Shown one piece after another: positions 1 through 9,186 of a DNA stretch of 64,000 nucleotides (within the stretch, counting starts at the first letter, position 1; every line of letters starts with the position of its first letter). The notes under the pieces were generated by a model that did not search any database, was not told the origin of the DNA, and worked only from the letters and a program-made list of their open reading frames with translations. The position numbers and the translations under genes were made by a program. Source of the stretch: Thauera humireducens (GTDB taxonomy: Bacteria > Pseudomonadota > Gammaproteobacteria > Burkholderiales > Rhodocyclaceae); the NCBI RefSeq assembly GCF_001051995.2, contig NZ_CP014646.1:62001-126000 (forward strand), written 5' to 3'.

Positions 1-301
1 CGTTGAGCGGTCCGATGACGGCGTCGAGCGTGTCATTGACGCCCTGCACGATGCGCGCGTAGTCGCCCTGATGCCTGGCGGCGTCGGCGCGGGTGGCCAG
101 CTTGCCCTCGACGGCGGCCCGGGAGAGCATGCCGGCGTCGGCCACCAGGGCGTTGATGGCGTCGATGGCGGTGTTGAGGTTGTTCTTGAGGGTGTTGAAG
201 TCACCGTTGTAGGGGTCGGTGATCCGGGCCGGGATGGCGCCCTTGGCGATGCGGTCGACGTAGTCGGCGGCCACGTTCAGCGGCCCGATGACGGCGTCCA
301 G
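1..301. repeat. Copy A of a 301-bp near-identical repeat in chemoreceptor genes
   Basis: Bases 1-301 align without gaps to 3485-3785, with only two differences by my reading (positions 11 and 272). Identity stops abruptly after position 301. The repeat encodes a HAMP-like module in two different receptors. It may extend beyond the left edge. Confidence 0.9.
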
Positions 302-1576
302 CGTGGTGTTCACGCCTTCCACAATGCGCTGGTAATCCCCCAGGTGGCGCGAGGCGTCGGCACGCGTGCTCAGGCGCCCTTCGACGGCGGCCTGCGAAAG
401 CATGGCTGCGTCGTCGATCATGGCGTGCAGGTTGGACTGCACTTCGGCGAGCGCATGTTCGATTTCGCCGAGTTCGTTCTGATTCTGCACCTCGATCTTC
501 TCGTCCAGCTGGCCGAGGGCGATGCGGTGCGCGATCGCCGCGTTGCTACGCATGCCCCGCAATACGCCGGTCACCTGCAGACCGAAGAGAATGGCCACGA
601 TCAGCACCGCGCCCGTCATCGCGAGCGAAATGAAGAACCGGGTCGATGATGCTCCACGCAGGGCGTCGGCCTGATCCATCAAGGTCTTGGCGATGCGATC
701 TTCCTCGACCTTGAGCAGGTCGATCTTGAGGGTGATGGTGCCGAACCAGTTGGTCGGCTCGACGCCGAAGGTGCCGGTGTCCATGCGTTCGAGCGCGACC
801 TGGCGCATGGCTGCGGTTGCACGGCCGGGTTCGCTGTCCAGAACGGCCTGCAGCGCATCGTTCCAGGCCTTGGGTGCCATGGAGCGGAAAGTGGACAGGT
901 AAGTCTCCTGCGTCGTCAGGATGGTGATGATGCGACGGTGCAGGGCAACGTCGGCCGGACTGTTCGCCGCGAACAGTCCGTTGATGGACGCGCGTTCCCG
1001 GCCGGCCTCTTCCTTGGCGCGCACGAACATCAGATAGGCCGTCATGCCACGCGCCAGCCCGACGTCCTCGGCCGCGTTGGCTGCAATCTCCAGACCTTTG
1101 ACAAGCTGCTCGATCGTGCTGGTGTAGAAGGCGAAGGACTCGGGGCCGGCGATCGACAGGCCGCTCACCTTGGCGCGCGTGTCCTGCAGTTCGGACAGGC
1201 GTTTCTGCGCTGCGGATACCGCCTCCATCATGGCGGAACCCAGCACCGCGGGGTCTGCTTCACCCAGCCAGCCGTCCAGGGCAGCGCGTGCCTTGTCGGT
1301 GTCGCCGTGCTGTGTCGCCAGTTCGGAGCGGAAGCGGGCGCCACGCGAGCCGATGAAGCCGGCAGACATCCCGCGCTCCTTCTGCAGCTCGTGCACCACG
1401 CCGTTGATGCGCACCGACAAGGCACTGTAAAGCTGGCCCCGCGTCATCGCCTCGCGTGTCTGCCATTGCGTGCCCACATCCAGCAGGGCGTAGAACAGCA
1501 CTGCCGCGATGACGAATGCAAAAAGCAGGAAAAGGCGCAGGCGAATCGAGCGCCAGCCGTAGGATTTTGTGCTCAT
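1..1576 (-). CDS. NIT-domain methyl-accepting chemotaxis protein, C-terminus beyond the window edge
   Basis: Membrane chemoreceptor; 525 residues are visible and the signalling domain lies off the left edge. The ATG at 1576 opens with a short basic stretch and a membrane helix (about residues 12-32). A periplasmic region follows with the motif QKERGMSAGFIGS near residue 65, the hallmark of the nitrate/nitrite-sensing NIT domain. A second membrane helix lies near 312-336. After it come HAMP-like modules of the [15 protein letters not shown] type, shared with the receptor at 2205-4682. It is the last visible gene of the chemotaxis operon, 57 bases after cheW. Nitrate or nitrite as ligand is inferred from the domain only; other NIT receptors have unknown ligands. 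The last 301 bases at the window edge are almost identical to DNA inside the upstream receptor gene. Confidence 0.88.
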   Translation of the reverse strand, partial: MSTKSYGWRSIRLRLFLLFAFVIAAVLFYALLDVGTQWQTREAMTRGQLYSALSVRINGVVHELQKERGMSAGFIGSRGARFRSELATQHGDTDKARAALDGWLGEADPAVLGSAMMEAVSAAQKRLSELQDTRAKVSGLSIAGPESFAFYTSTIEQLVKGLEIAANAAEDVGLARGMTAYLMFVRAKEEAGRERASINGLFAANSPADVALHRRIITILTTQETYLSTFRSMAPKAWNDALQAVLDSEPGRATAAMRQVALERMDTGTFGVEPTNWFGTITLKIDLLKVEEDRIAKTLMDQADALRGASSTRFFISLAMTGAVLIVAILFGLQVTGVLRGMRSNAAIAHRIALGQLDEKIEVQNQNELGEIEHALAEVQSNLHAMIDDAAMLSQAAVEGRLSTRADASRHLGDYQRIVEGVNTTLDAVIGPLNVAADYVDRIAKGAIPARITDPYNGDFNTLKNNLNTAIDAINALVADAGMLSRAAVEGKLATRADAARHQGDYARIVQGVNDTLDAVIGPLN

Positions 1577-1633
1577 GTCGATGTGCTCGTTGTTCATGAA
1601 GCGGTGCGCCCCGTCGTGACGGGGCGCAGACCG

Positions 1634-2176
1634 TCACTGGTCTTCGCCAGTCTGTTCGCCGTTGATGCCCGTGAGCATGGCGATCTCTTCGGTCGACAGC
1701 ACTCTGTCGACGTTGAGGATGATCACGAAGGTGCCTGCCACCTTGCCCATGCCCTGGATGAAATCGGCGCGGATCTTGGCGCCGAAACTTGGCGGTGGTT
1801 CGATGTCGGCGCGGGGAATTTCCAGCACCTCGTTCACGGCATCAACGATCACGCCCAGATCCTGCCGGTCGTCGCCACTGCCCAGCTCGACGATCACGAT
1901 GCAGGTGCGGCGCGACACCGTCGATGCCGCCCCGCCGAAGCGGGCCGACAGGTCGATCACGGGCACGACCGCGCCGCGCAGGTTGATCACGCCGCGGATG
2001 AAGGCCGGCATCATCGGAATCTCGGTGATGTTGCCGAACTCGATGATTTCCTTGACGTTGAGGATGCCGAGGGCGAACACCTCGCCGCCCAGGCTGAAGG
2101 TGAGGTATTGCTGCGGACTGTTGTCCGCAGCGCCTGCAAGCTGCTGCTTGTTCGTGGTGGTAAGGCTCTGGCTCAT
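1634..2176 (-). CDS. cheW: Chemotaxis adaptor protein CheW
   Basis: Cytoplasmic scaffold that couples receptors to CheA; 180 residues, a usual CheW size. After a short polar N-terminus it is a single CheW domain: the segment with FSLGGEVFALGILNVKEII, the IRGVINLRG motif, and the VIDLSARFG stretch are typical. I chose ATG 2176 because AGGAG lies 8 bases upstream; the frame is open further upstream but has no better start. It lies 28 bases after the upstream receptor gene and 57 bases before the NIT receptor, in one operon with cheA and cheY. CheA itself carries a CheW-like C-terminus, so this protein bridges that kinase to the two flanking receptors. Confidence 0.95.
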   Translation of the reverse strand: MSQSLTTTNKQQLAGAADNSPQQYLTFSLGGEVFALGILNVKEIIEFGNITEIPMMPAFIRGVINLRGAVVPVIDLSARFGGAASTVSRRTCIVIVELGSGDDRQDLGVIVDAVNEVLEIPRADIEPPPSFGAKIRADFIQGMGKVAGTFVIILNVDRVLSTEEIAMLTGINGEQTGEDQ

Positions 2177-2204
2177 GGCCTGGCTCCTGCTGTCTGGCAC
2201 ACGC

Positions 2205-4682
2205 TCAGAATTTTTCGAAATCGCTTTCGTTGAAGCTGACCGGCTTGCCCGTCAACATGCGGCCGGCGCTGCGGGCAGGCTTGGGCGCTGCACGCTGGGA
2301 CTGTGCGCCGGAGAGCGACGCGGGTTTCGCCGCGGCGCTGCGGGCAAAGCGCTTCTCGGCCTGATTGCCGGCAAGTGAGAAGAAGCCCATCAGCTCCTGC
2401 AGCTGCCCGGCCTGTCCGCCGAGCTCTTCGGCGGTGGCGGCGAGCTCCTCGGAGGCGGAGGCGTTCTGCTGGGTGGCCTTGTTGAGCTGGCCCATGGCGT
2501 TGTTGATCTGTCCGACGCCGGCGGTCTGCTCCTGGCTGGCGGAGGCGATCTCCTGCACCAGGTCGGAGGTCTTGTTGATCGAGGGCACCATCTCGTCGAG
2601 CAGCTTGCCCGCGCGCTCGGCCAGATGCACCGAGTTGCCGGCCAGTTCGCCGATCTCCTGCGCGGCGACCTGGCTGCGTTCGGCGAGCTTGCGCACTTCG
2701 GCCGCGACCACCGCGAAGCCCTTGCCGTGTTCGCCGGCACGCGCCGCTTCGATGGCGGCGTTCAAGGCGAGCAGGTTGGTCTGGTAGGCGATGTCGTCGA
2801 TGATGCCGATCTTGCCGGCGATGTTCTTCATCGCCTGGACGGTCGACTTGACCGCCTCGCCGCCTTCGCCGGCCTCGGCCGAGGACTTGCTGGCCATGGC
2901 GTCGGTGATCTTGGCGTTCTCGGAGTTCTGGTTGATCGAGGCGCTCATCTGCTCGATCGAGGCCGAGGTTTCCTCGACGCTGGCGGCCTGCTCGGAGGAG
3001 GACTGGGACAGGCTCTGTGCGGTGGCCGAGACCTGTCCGGCGGCGTTGGTGAGCGCGTCGGCGGCGCCGCGGACCTGCTCGATGATCTCGGCGAGCTTGT
3101 CCATGGAGTCATTGACCGCGTTCTGCAGCACCTGGAAGTCGCCGGCGTAGTTGTCGGTGATCTTCTGGGTCAGGTCGCCGCCGGAGAGCGCGACCATGAC
3201 GCGCTTGACCTCGTTGATCGGCGCGATGACGGCATCGAGGGTGGCATTGACGCCTTCGACGATGCGGCGGTAGTCGCCCTGGTGCTTGGTGGCATCGGCG
3301 CGGGTCTCCAGACGCCCCTCGACGGCCGCCTGGGCGAGCATCACCGCATCGGCGACCAGCTCGTTGACGGCGTCGATACAGGTGTTGAGGTTGTTCTTGA
3401 TGGTGTTGAAGTCGCCGTTGTAGCTGTCGGTGATCCGCGCCGGGATGGCGCCGCGGGCGATGCGGTCGACGTAGTCGGCGGCGACGTTGAGCGGCCCGAT
3501 GACGGCGTCGAGCGTGTCATTGACGCCCTGCACGATGCGCGCGTAGTCGCCCTGATGCCTGGCGGCGTCGGCGCGGGTGGCCAGCTTGCCCTCGACGGCG
3601 GCCCGGGAGAGCATGCCGGCGTCGGCCACCAGGGCGTTGATGGCGTCGATGGCGGTGTTGAGGTTGTTCTTGAGGGTGTTGAAGTCACCGTTGTAGGGGT
3701 CGGTGATCCGGGCCGGGATGGCGCCCTTGGCGATGCGGTCGACGTAGTCGGCGGCGACGTTCAGCGGCCCGATGACGGCGTCCAGGGTGTCATTGACGCC
3801 CTGGACGATCCGGCGGAAGTCGCCCTGGTGCTTGCTGGCGTCCGCCCGGGTGGCCAGCTTGCCGGCCACGGCGGCCTCGGACAGCATGCCGGCGTCGGCG
3901 ATCATGGTCTTGATACTGGCCTGCACGTCGGCGACCGCGCGCACGACGTCGCCGACCTCGTCCTTGGCGTCCGACTTGAGCTCGAAATTGAAGTCGCCCT
4001 GGGCCATCTTCTTCGCGGCCGCACTCACCTCGCTCACCGGGCGGGTGATTGAACGTGTAATGAAGATTGCGAACACGATTCCGATCAGCAGCGCGGTAAG
4101 GGCTAGACCAACCAGTAGCATTACGGATTGCGCTCCGAGCGCCTCCGCCTTGCGGCCCGTTTCCTGTGTTAGCTGCGTTTGATAGGCGATAAATTGCTTG
4201 AGCGCGTCGAGGTAAGTGAGGAAAGCCGGACGGTAGGTTGCAGAAAACACCGAGATGGCTTGGTCGAAGTCGCGCTGCTGGATCAGCCTTTCGAATTCCT
4301 GCTGAATGCCGAGGAAGGCTTGCCGGGCAGACCTGATCCCGTTAAGCAAACGTTTACCCTCATCACCGTAGGATAGCTTCTCGAGGCCCTCCAGGTTCTT
4401 GAGGAGTTTGGCCCGCTCTTCGGTGACGGTCTGGGTGAATCCACGGATGTCCTCATCCCCGCGCATGATCAGCATGTTCCTATGGAGCATGCCGATCAGA
4501 TCGATGGACGCGATCATCTCGTTCGAGGTCGCGAGCTTGACGTTCTTGTCGCTCACCATGTCGGTAATTTCAGTCTGCAGATTGCTGAGCCGCAGGCTGC
4601 CTAGGATGGCAATCGCGACCAGCAGCGTCAGGACGACGGCAAAACCGATACCAAGCCGGATGCCGATTTTCAGGTTCTTCAT
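2205..4682 (-). CDS. Methyl-accepting chemotaxis protein with 4-helix sensor and poly-HAMP array
   Basis: Transmembrane chemoreceptor of 825 residues. Order: membrane helix 8-30; all-helical periplasmic domain like 4HB_MCP, about 30-185; second membrane helix about 187-210; a canonical HAMP ([20 protein letters not shown]); a long array of HAMP-like modules repeating every 91 residues ([13 protein letters not shown]...), about 265-560; then the signalling hairpin with [20 protein letters not shown] and [21 protein letters not shown] 4682 is preferred over a TTG twelve bases upstream because GGAG lies 7 bases before it. It lies between cheA and cheW. The length excess over ordinary receptors is due to the HAMP array. 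The ligand cannot be told from sequence. Confidence 0.95.
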   Translation of the reverse strand: MKNLKIGIRLGIGFAVVLTLLVAIAILGSLRLSNLQTEITDMVSDKNVKLATSNEMIASIDLIGMLHRNMLIMRGDEDIRGFTQTVTEERAKLLKNLEGLEKLSYGDEGKRLLNGIRSARQAFLGIQQEFERLIQQRDFDQAISVFSATYRPAFLTYLDALKQFIAYQTQLTQETGRKAEALGAQSVMLLVGLALTALLIGIVFAIFITRSITRPVSEVSAAAKKMAQGDFNFELKSDAKDEVGDVVRAVADVQASIKTMIADAGMLSEAAVAGKLATRADASKHQGDFRRIVQGVNDTLDAVIGPLNVAADYVDRIAKGAIPARITDPYNGDFNTLKNNLNTAIDAINALVADAGMLSRAAVEGKLATRADAARHQGDYARIVQGVNDTLDAVIGPLNVAADYVDRIARGAIPARITDSYNGDFNTIKNNLNTCIDAVNELVADAVMLAQAAVEGRLETRADATKHQGDYRRIVEGVNATLDAVIAPINEVKRVMVALSGGDLTQKITDNYAGDFQVLQNAVNDSMDKLAEIIEQVRGAADALTNAAGQVSATAQSLSQSSSEQAASVEETSASIEQMSASINQNSENAKITDAMASKSSAEAGEGGEAVKSTVQAMKNIAGKIGIIDDIAYQTNLLALNAAIEAARAGEHGKGFAVVAAEVRKLAERSQVAAQEIGELAGNSVHLAERAGKLLDEMVPSINKTSDLVQEIASASQEQTAGVGQINNAMGQLNKATQQNASASEELAATAEELGGQAGQLQELMGFFSLAGNQAEKRFARSAAAKPASLSGAQSQRAAPKPARSAGRMLTGKPVSFNESDFEKF
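3485..3785. repeat. Copy B of the 301-bp near-identical repeat in chemoreceptor genes
   Basis: Partner of bases 1-301, in direct orientation, inside the receptor gene at 2205-4682. The protein module also repeats within this gene with a 273-bp (91-codon) period, but the internal copies differ more from each other than the two 301-bp copies do. Confidence 0.9.
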
Positions 4683-4731
4683 GACGAGCTCCAAGGGAAG
4701 GCTGGGGAGAGCAACAGGGCGTTGGAATGCT

Positions 4732-6948
4732 TCAAGGCTGCGCGCCGGTCGGCAGTGCGCGCGGGCCTGAGGAAGTGGGGATGAGCTGGGCCTCGTTGTT
4801 GGCGCAGCGTTTCACGAGTGCCTGGACGTCGAGGATCAGGGCGACCTCGCCGCTGCCGAGGATGGTCGAGCCGCCGATGCCGCGAATGTTGCGGAAGATG
4901 CTGCCGAGCGGCTTGATGACGGTCTGGAATTCGCCCATCAGCTGGTCCACTACGATGCCCGACTTCACCCCGGCATACTGCACGACGACGACGTTCTGGC
5001 GCGCGGGCGCTTCGCCCGAGATGGCAAACAGCTGGCGTAGGCGCACCAGCGGCAGCACTTCGCCCCGCAGGTTGACGTAGTCGCGTCCGCTGCCGTCGAC
5101 GGCAAGCTCGATGCACTCGACCACGCTGTCGAGCGGGATCACATAGGCGGCGTTGCCCACGCCGACCAGGAAGCCGTCGATGATCGCGAGCGTCAGCGGC
5201 AGGCGAATCGCGAAGCGCGAGCCCTTGCCCGGTTCGGAGCTGACGTCGACGCTGCCGCGAAGGCCCTGGATGTTGCGGCGCACGACGTCCATGCCGACGC
5301 CCCGCCCCGAGATGTTGGTCACCTTCTCCGCAGTGGAGAAGCCGGGCTCGAAGATCAGGTTGAAGACCTCGGTATCGGTCAGGGCCTGTCCGGGCTGGAC
5401 GATACCGCGCTCGACGGCCTTGGCGAGGATGCGGTCGCGGTTGAGGCCTGCGCCGTCATCCGCCACTTCGATGACGATGCTGCCGGAGTCGTGGCAGGCC
5501 GTGAGTTCGAGGCGGCCGCGCGCGGCCTTGCCATTGGCCTCGCGCACCGACGGCAGCTCCAGCCCGTGATCCATCGCGTTGCGCACCAGGTGCATGAGCG
5601 GGTCGCCGATCTTCTCCACCATCGACTTGTCGAGCTCGGTCTCGCCGCCGCTGATGACCAGCTCCACCTCCTTGCCCATCTCGCGCGAGGTGTCGCGCAC
5701 GACGCGGTGGAAGCGGTTGAAGGTCTCGCCGATCTGGACCATGCGCAGCTGCAGGGCGGCATCGCGAATGCTCTCGACCAGGCGGCCGGTCAGCGAGGTG
5801 GCTTCGATCAGTTCGCCGAGCCCGGTCTTGCCGGCCAGCAGGCTGACGCTGGCGCCGGCGATGACGAGTTCGCCGACGAGGTGGTCGATCAGGCAGTCGA
5901 GCTTGTCGGCCTGGATGCGGATCAGGCGCGCCTCGGCCGCCTTTTTCTCGGTGACCTGCTTCTGCTTGGCGACCGCCGCTTCGACGAGTTCGGGCTGCAC
6001 CGCCTTGTGCTCGACGAGGATCTCACCGAGCGGTTGCGGCTCCGCGACCGTGGCCTCGTCGGGGGCGTCCTCGGCGGGCTGGGGGGCGCTCTGTTCGGCC
6101 AGGCCACTGTCCAGTTCGCCCTGCGTGAGCGCGCCGACCTTCACCAGGATTTCGCCCAGGCGCATCGTGTCCTCGGGCAGCGCGCTGATCAGCGCGATGT
6201 AATCGGTCAGACGGCTGTGCGGCGGCAGGATGTTGAGCGTGCATTCGTCGCGCACGAAGTCGAACACGCGTTCGATGGCCGCCTTGTCCGCCGTGGACGA
6301 GAAGCTGATCTCGAAGCCGAGATAGCAGCTCTCGGGGTCCATCTCGTCGGCATTCGGCATGGCGTCGGCCATGGTCTCGAGGCGCTCGATGCGGCCGATG
6401 GTGGACAGATAACGCAGGAAGCTGAGCGGGTCCATGCCGTTGCGCAGCACGTCGGGGCCGAAGCGCAGCGAGATGTGCCAGCAGTCGGTTTCCACAGCAC
6501 TGCCGCCGCTCGACTCGATCGGCGGCGCGATGGCGGCGGGCGGTCCGGAGGGCGATTCGGCCGTGCCCGGGTCGCGCTGCAGGCGCTTGAGCAGGGCTTC
6601 GCCTTCTGCAGCGAGATCTTCGTCCGGGCCGTTTGCGCCGGAGACGAGAACGCCGAGCAGGTGGCCCATGTGGTCGCCGCAGGCGAGCAGCAGCGCGATG
6701 AGATCGCTGTCGAGCGTGATCTCACGATTGCGCAGCTTGTCGAGCACGTTCTCGACCACGTGCGTGAATGCCACGATGTAGTCGCATTCGATGACGCCCG
6801 CGCCGCCCTTGATGGTGTGGGCGCTGCGGAAGATCGCGTTCAGGGTGTCGCTATCGTCCGGGTTGTCTTCGAGCTGCAGCAGCGCCGATTCGAGCGCGGC
6901 GAGTTGTTCGCGACTTTCGGTGACGAAGACGGAGGTGATTTCGTCCAT
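4732..6948 (-). CDS. cheA: Chemotaxis histidine kinase CheA with MshEN-like motifs
   Basis: Central kinase of the chemosensory array, 738 residues. The N-terminal Hpt domain has the phosphoacceptor motif HTIKGG (His 44). Residues about 155-255 form a segment I cannot assign. Residues 263-286 and 306-329 are two related motifs beginning RLGEILV and PLGEILV and ending in Gln; they match the pattern of the MshEN domain, a c-di-GMP receptor in other proteins. Next come the dimerisation/linker region, the ATPase core with [12 protein letters not shown] (N box), EVADDGAGL (G1) and [13 protein letters not shown] (G2), and a CheW-like C-terminus. It is 18 bases after the STAS gene and 49 bases before the receptor gene. 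No CheR or CheB gene is in the window; they may lie beyond the left edge. Confidence 0.96.
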   Translation of the reverse strand: MDEITSVFVTESREQLAALESALLQLEDNPDDSDTLNAIFRSAHTIKGGAGVIECDYIVAFTHVVENVLDKLRNREITLDSDLIALLLACGDHMGHLLGVLVSGANGPDEDLAAEGEALLKRLQRDPGTAESPSGPPAAIAPPIESSGGSAVETDCWHISLRFGPDVLRNGMDPLSFLRYLSTIGRIERLETMADAMPNADEMDPESCYLGFEISFSSTADKAAIERVFDFVRDECTLNILPPHSRLTDYIALISALPEDTMRLGEILVKVGALTQGELDSGLAEQSAPQPAEDAPDEATVAEPQPLGEILVEHKAVQPELVEAAVAKQKQVTEKKAAEARLIRIQADKLDCLIDHLVGELVIAGASVSLLAGKTGLGELIEATSLTGRLVESIRDAALQLRMVQIGETFNRFHRVVRDTSREMGKEVELVISGGETELDKSMVEKIGDPLMHLVRNAMDHGLELPSVREANGKAARGRLELTACHDSGSIVIEVADDGAGLNRDRILAKAVERGIVQPGQALTDTEVFNLIFEPGFSTAEKVTNISGRGVGMDVVRRNIQGLRGSVDVSSEPGKGSRFAIRLPLTLAIIDGFLVGVGNAAYVIPLDSVVECIELAVDGSGRDYVNLRGEVLPLVRLRQLFAISGEAPARQNVVVVQYAGVKSGIVVDQLMGEFQTVIKPLGSIFRNIRGIGGSTILGSGEVALILDVQALVKRCANNEAQLIPTSSGPRALPTGAQP

Positions 6949-6966
6949 GGTTCGCTCGGTCTCCGC

Positions 6967-7284
6967 TCAAGCCTTGTGGGCCGGGATCAGCAGGGGATCG
7001 CCGAATTCCGCCGCCATGTTGTAGAAGTCGATCACTTCGCGCACGGCTTCGCTGTGGGCGACGATCTGTGCCTCCTTGCCCAGCCGGCGTGCTTCGCGCT
7101 TCACCAGCATCAGCAACTGGAAGCCGGCGGTATCGATCTCGCCCACGGCGGACAGGTCGATTTCCAGCCGCTGGCCTGCCGCGAGGGCGTCGATCAGGGC
7201 CTGCTTCTGTACCGCGGCGTTGTAGATGGTCATGTCTTCGCCGATGGCGATGCGCTTGGCGGCGTTCTTCTTGCGTGTGGCCAT
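6967..7284 (-). CDS. STAS-domain protein (anti-sigma-antagonist-like)
   Basis: Small cytoplasmic protein of 105 residues, essentially one STAS domain. The region IDLSAVGEIDTAGFQLLMLVKREA is the family core, though Thr replaces the Ser that SpoIIAA-like proteins usually phosphorylate (D-T-A-G instead of D-S-S-G). GAGG lies upstream of ATG 7284. It sits 8 bases after the MCP-like gene and 18 bases before cheA, so it is co-transcribed with the chemotaxis genes. STAS proteins occur in some che clusters, but what this one binds is not evident. No partner anti-sigma kinase or phosphatase is next to it. Confidence 0.88.
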   Translation of the reverse strand: MATRKKNAAKRIAIGEDMTIYNAAVQKQALIDALAAGQRLEIDLSAVGEIDTAGFQLLMLVKREARRLGKEAQIVAHSEAVREVIDFYNMAAEFGDPLLIPAHKA

Positions 7285-7292
7285 GATCCGCC

Positions 7293-8561
7293 TCAGAACA
7301 GTTCGATCTTGGAGTTGGCGCCCCGTGCCGACGAAGACCTGCCGATGGCTTCGTCATGGGTGTTGCGCTGCTGGTCCATCACGTAGTGCGAATAGATCTC
7401 GTCCAGGTGCTCGGCGAGGGGCGTGTAGGAAAAGCTGGGGTTGTCGCTTTGCTCCAGCCGTTCGGCAAGCGCGGCCAGATGCTGGTCGAGCTTGATGATC
7501 GCGTCCGATGTGTGCTCGATCTGCTGCCGCGTTACGTCCTGGAACTGCACACTGGCCAGGGCGTCCATGAACATCGATGCCAGCTCCTCGCTGCTCTGGC
7601 GTACCGTATCCATGGCCGAGGACTGGGTGCGCAGGATGTCCTCGTAGCTGCGGCCCAGCTCGGCGAGCTGGTCCGCGAACTGGTTCAGCGCCTTGCGCTC
7701 TTCACCCAGGTCGGATGAGTTGAGCTTCTCTTCGAGCTGGGTCTCGATCGTGTTGGCGACGCCCTGGATGCCCTGGTTGATCGAGAGCACGGCCTTCTCG
7801 GTTTCGCTCGAAAGCTTGCGGACCTCGTCGGCGACGACGGCGAAACCGCGTCCCGCCTCGCCTGCACGCGCAGCCTCTATTGCCGCGTTCAGGGCCAGCA
7901 GGTTGGTCTGGTCGGCAATGTCCTTGATCAGCCGGGTGAGGGATTCGAGCGAGCGGGCCTCCTTCACCACCTGTGCCACGCTGGCCTGGTCCTCACGCGC
8001 CTCGCGAATGCGGAATTCGATGTACTCCTGCATGCGGGCGATCAGTTTCTGATTGTTCTGGATACGGACTTCGGAGTCATGCACCAGCTCGGCGGACTCG
8101 TTGGAGCGATCGGCGACGAAGGTGTTGAGCCGCTCGACGACCGTGTCGATCGTCTGCAGGCGTGCGCCGATACTGTTGGCCGCTTCTTCAGTCTGTTCCA
8201 CGACCGAGCCGAGCTGCTTGCGAAGCACCGCGCTGAATGCGGGCACGGAACGCAATTCCTTGGCGATCTCGCGAATGACCTGTTCATTCCGGTCGCGCAG
8301 GTGGGACAGATCCTCGAGCTTTTGCCCCTGCCCGAACGCCTGGTCGCGAAAGAAGGCGAGCGAGACCACACGCACGCCAAAGAAGGACGCCACCACGACC
8401 AGTATCGAGCCAAACGCGTTGCCCAGGGGCTGCGAGATGCCGATTGAGGGCAGGAAGGTGCCGTTGAACCAGGTGTTCAGGAGATACACGGTGAGGCCGG
8501 TTGCCACCGCGATGGCAATCATCATCAACACCGAGCGGCGCAGGAAGGTCGAGGAACTCAT
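7293..8561 (-). CDS. MCP-like signalling protein with CheZ-type D-x3-Q motif
   Basis: Protein of 422 residues with two N-terminal membrane helices (about 10-30 and 47-67) separated by a short loop, so no real periplasmic sensor domain. The middle has the MCP signalling core [19 protein letters not shown] and [15 protein letters not shown]. The C-terminal third is helical and contains [12 protein letters not shown]. Asp 342 and Gln 346 match in spacing and context the catalytic D-x3-Q of the CheY-P phosphatase CheZ (FQDLTGQ in E. coli). The protein ends in an acidic-hydrophobic tail (KIELF). It starts 2 bases after cheY. MCP signalling is certain; phosphatase activity is inference. No separate cheZ is in the window. 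Confidence 0.85.
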   Translation of the reverse strand: MSSSTFLRRSVLMMIAIAVATGLTVYLLNTWFNGTFLPSIGISQPLGNAFGSILVVVASFFGVRVVSLAFFRDQAFGQGQKLEDLSHLRDRNEQVIREIAKELRSVPAFSAVLRKQLGSVVEQTEEAANSIGARLQTIDTVVERLNTFVADRSNESAELVHDSEVRIQNNQKLIARMQEYIEFRIREAREDQASVAQVVKEARSLESLTRLIKDIADQTNLLALNAAIEAARAGEAGRGFAVVADEVRKLSSETEKAVLSINQGIQGVANTIETQLEEKLNSSDLGEERKALNQFADQLAELGRSYEDILRTQSSAMDTVRQSSEELASMFMDALASVQFQDVTRQQIEHTSDAIIKLDQHLAALAERLEQSDNPSFSYTPLAEHLDEIYSHYVMDQQRNTHDEAIGRSSSARGANSKIELF

Positions 8562-8563
8562 GG

Positions 8564-8929
8564 TCAGCGGATGACGAGCTTGATGGTATTGAGCAACTCG
8601 TCGGCCGAGGCGGGCTTGACGATCCAGCCGGAGGCGCCCGCCGCCTTGGCCTCGGCCTTCTTCGACTGCTGCGATTCGGTGGTGAGGAACAGGATCGGCA
8701 TGAAGCGATAGTTCGGCAGCTTGCGCACCTCCTTGATGAACTCGATGCCGTTCATGCCGGGCATGTTCAAGTCGGTGATCAGCAGGTCGACCTTGACGCC
8801 GGCCTGGAACTTCTTGAGGGCGTCCAGTGCACTGGGTGCCTTCTCGACCGCGTAACCGGCCTTGCTCAGGATGCCGGAGATGGACAGGAGGATGGTGGCG
8901 GAGTCGTCAACCAGGAAAATCGTTTTCAT
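8564..8929 (-). CDS. cheY: Single-domain chemotaxis response regulator CheY
   Basis: Receiver domain of 121 residues with no output domain. Acidic pocket DDS near residue 8, phosphorylation site in [14 protein letters not shown] (Asp near 57), switch Thr in FLTTE, and conserved Lys in WIVKPAS. It is the first gene of the chemotaxis operon, preceded by a leader of about 125 bases from a sigma-28-like promoter. The next gene starts 2 bases after its stop. The presumed target is the flagellar switch protein FliM, which is not in this window. Confidence 0.93.
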   Translation of the reverse strand: MKTIFLVDDSATILLSISGILSKAGYAVEKAPSALDALKKFQAGVKVDLLITDLNMPGMNGIEFIKEVRKLPNYRFMPILFLTTESQQSKKAEAKAAGASGWIVKPASADELLNTIKLVIR

Positions 8930-9061
8930 TGCGCAGAGGGGCTGTCTATGAAAAAAGCATTTTTTGGCGAATTTTTTTGGTCAAGGGCGATGCATCTTGA
9001 TGCTTCGCTGACCGACATCCAGTGGGGCGAACAGGGGCGGGAGCCATTCCGTTCAAGTGCT

Positions 9062-9088
9062 TCATCGGCGCCGATGCTGAGAACTTGA
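9062..9088 (-). promoter_or_regulatory. Sigma-28 (FliA)-type promoter of the chemotaxis operon
   Basis: Read on the minus strand: TCAAGTTC, 11 bases, GCCGATGA. The FliA consensus is TAAAGTTT-N11-GCCGATAA, so 6 of 8 and 7 of 8 match with exact spacing. It lies about 130 bases upstream of cheY in the right orientation. Confidence 0.7.
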
Positions 9089-9132
9089 GGCTTGGCCCGA
9101 CTTCAGTACACCACGGAATCGATGTTAAAGCG

Positions 9133-9158
9133 TTCCGGCACGGCGCCCCGTGAAGGAA
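9133..9158. terminator. Possible hairpin downstream of guaD
   Basis: Inverted repeat with outer arms TTCC/GGAA and inner arms CACGG/CCGTG around a 4-base loop. It follows the guaD stop by about 30 bases on the minus strand, but there is no clear T run, so a terminator role is weak. Confidence 0.3.
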
Positions 9159-9186
9159 TTGTGTCGCCGCCGAATATTATTCATTT

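Noticed and set aside
2205..4682. CRISPR-like regular repeats at 3.2-3.9 kb
   Set aside because: The repeat period is 273 bp, in frame (91 codons), and encodes HAMP-like modules.
5491..7386. Long plus-strand open frame opposite cheA and the STAS gene
   Set aside because: The product is Asp/Val/Gly/Arg-rich without any recognisable fold; the minus strand encodes CheA.
8940..8990. Sigma-70 promoter with TTGACC upstream of cheY
   Set aside because: The -35 match is good but the -10 (AATGCT) is poor; the sigma-28 site further upstream fits much better.
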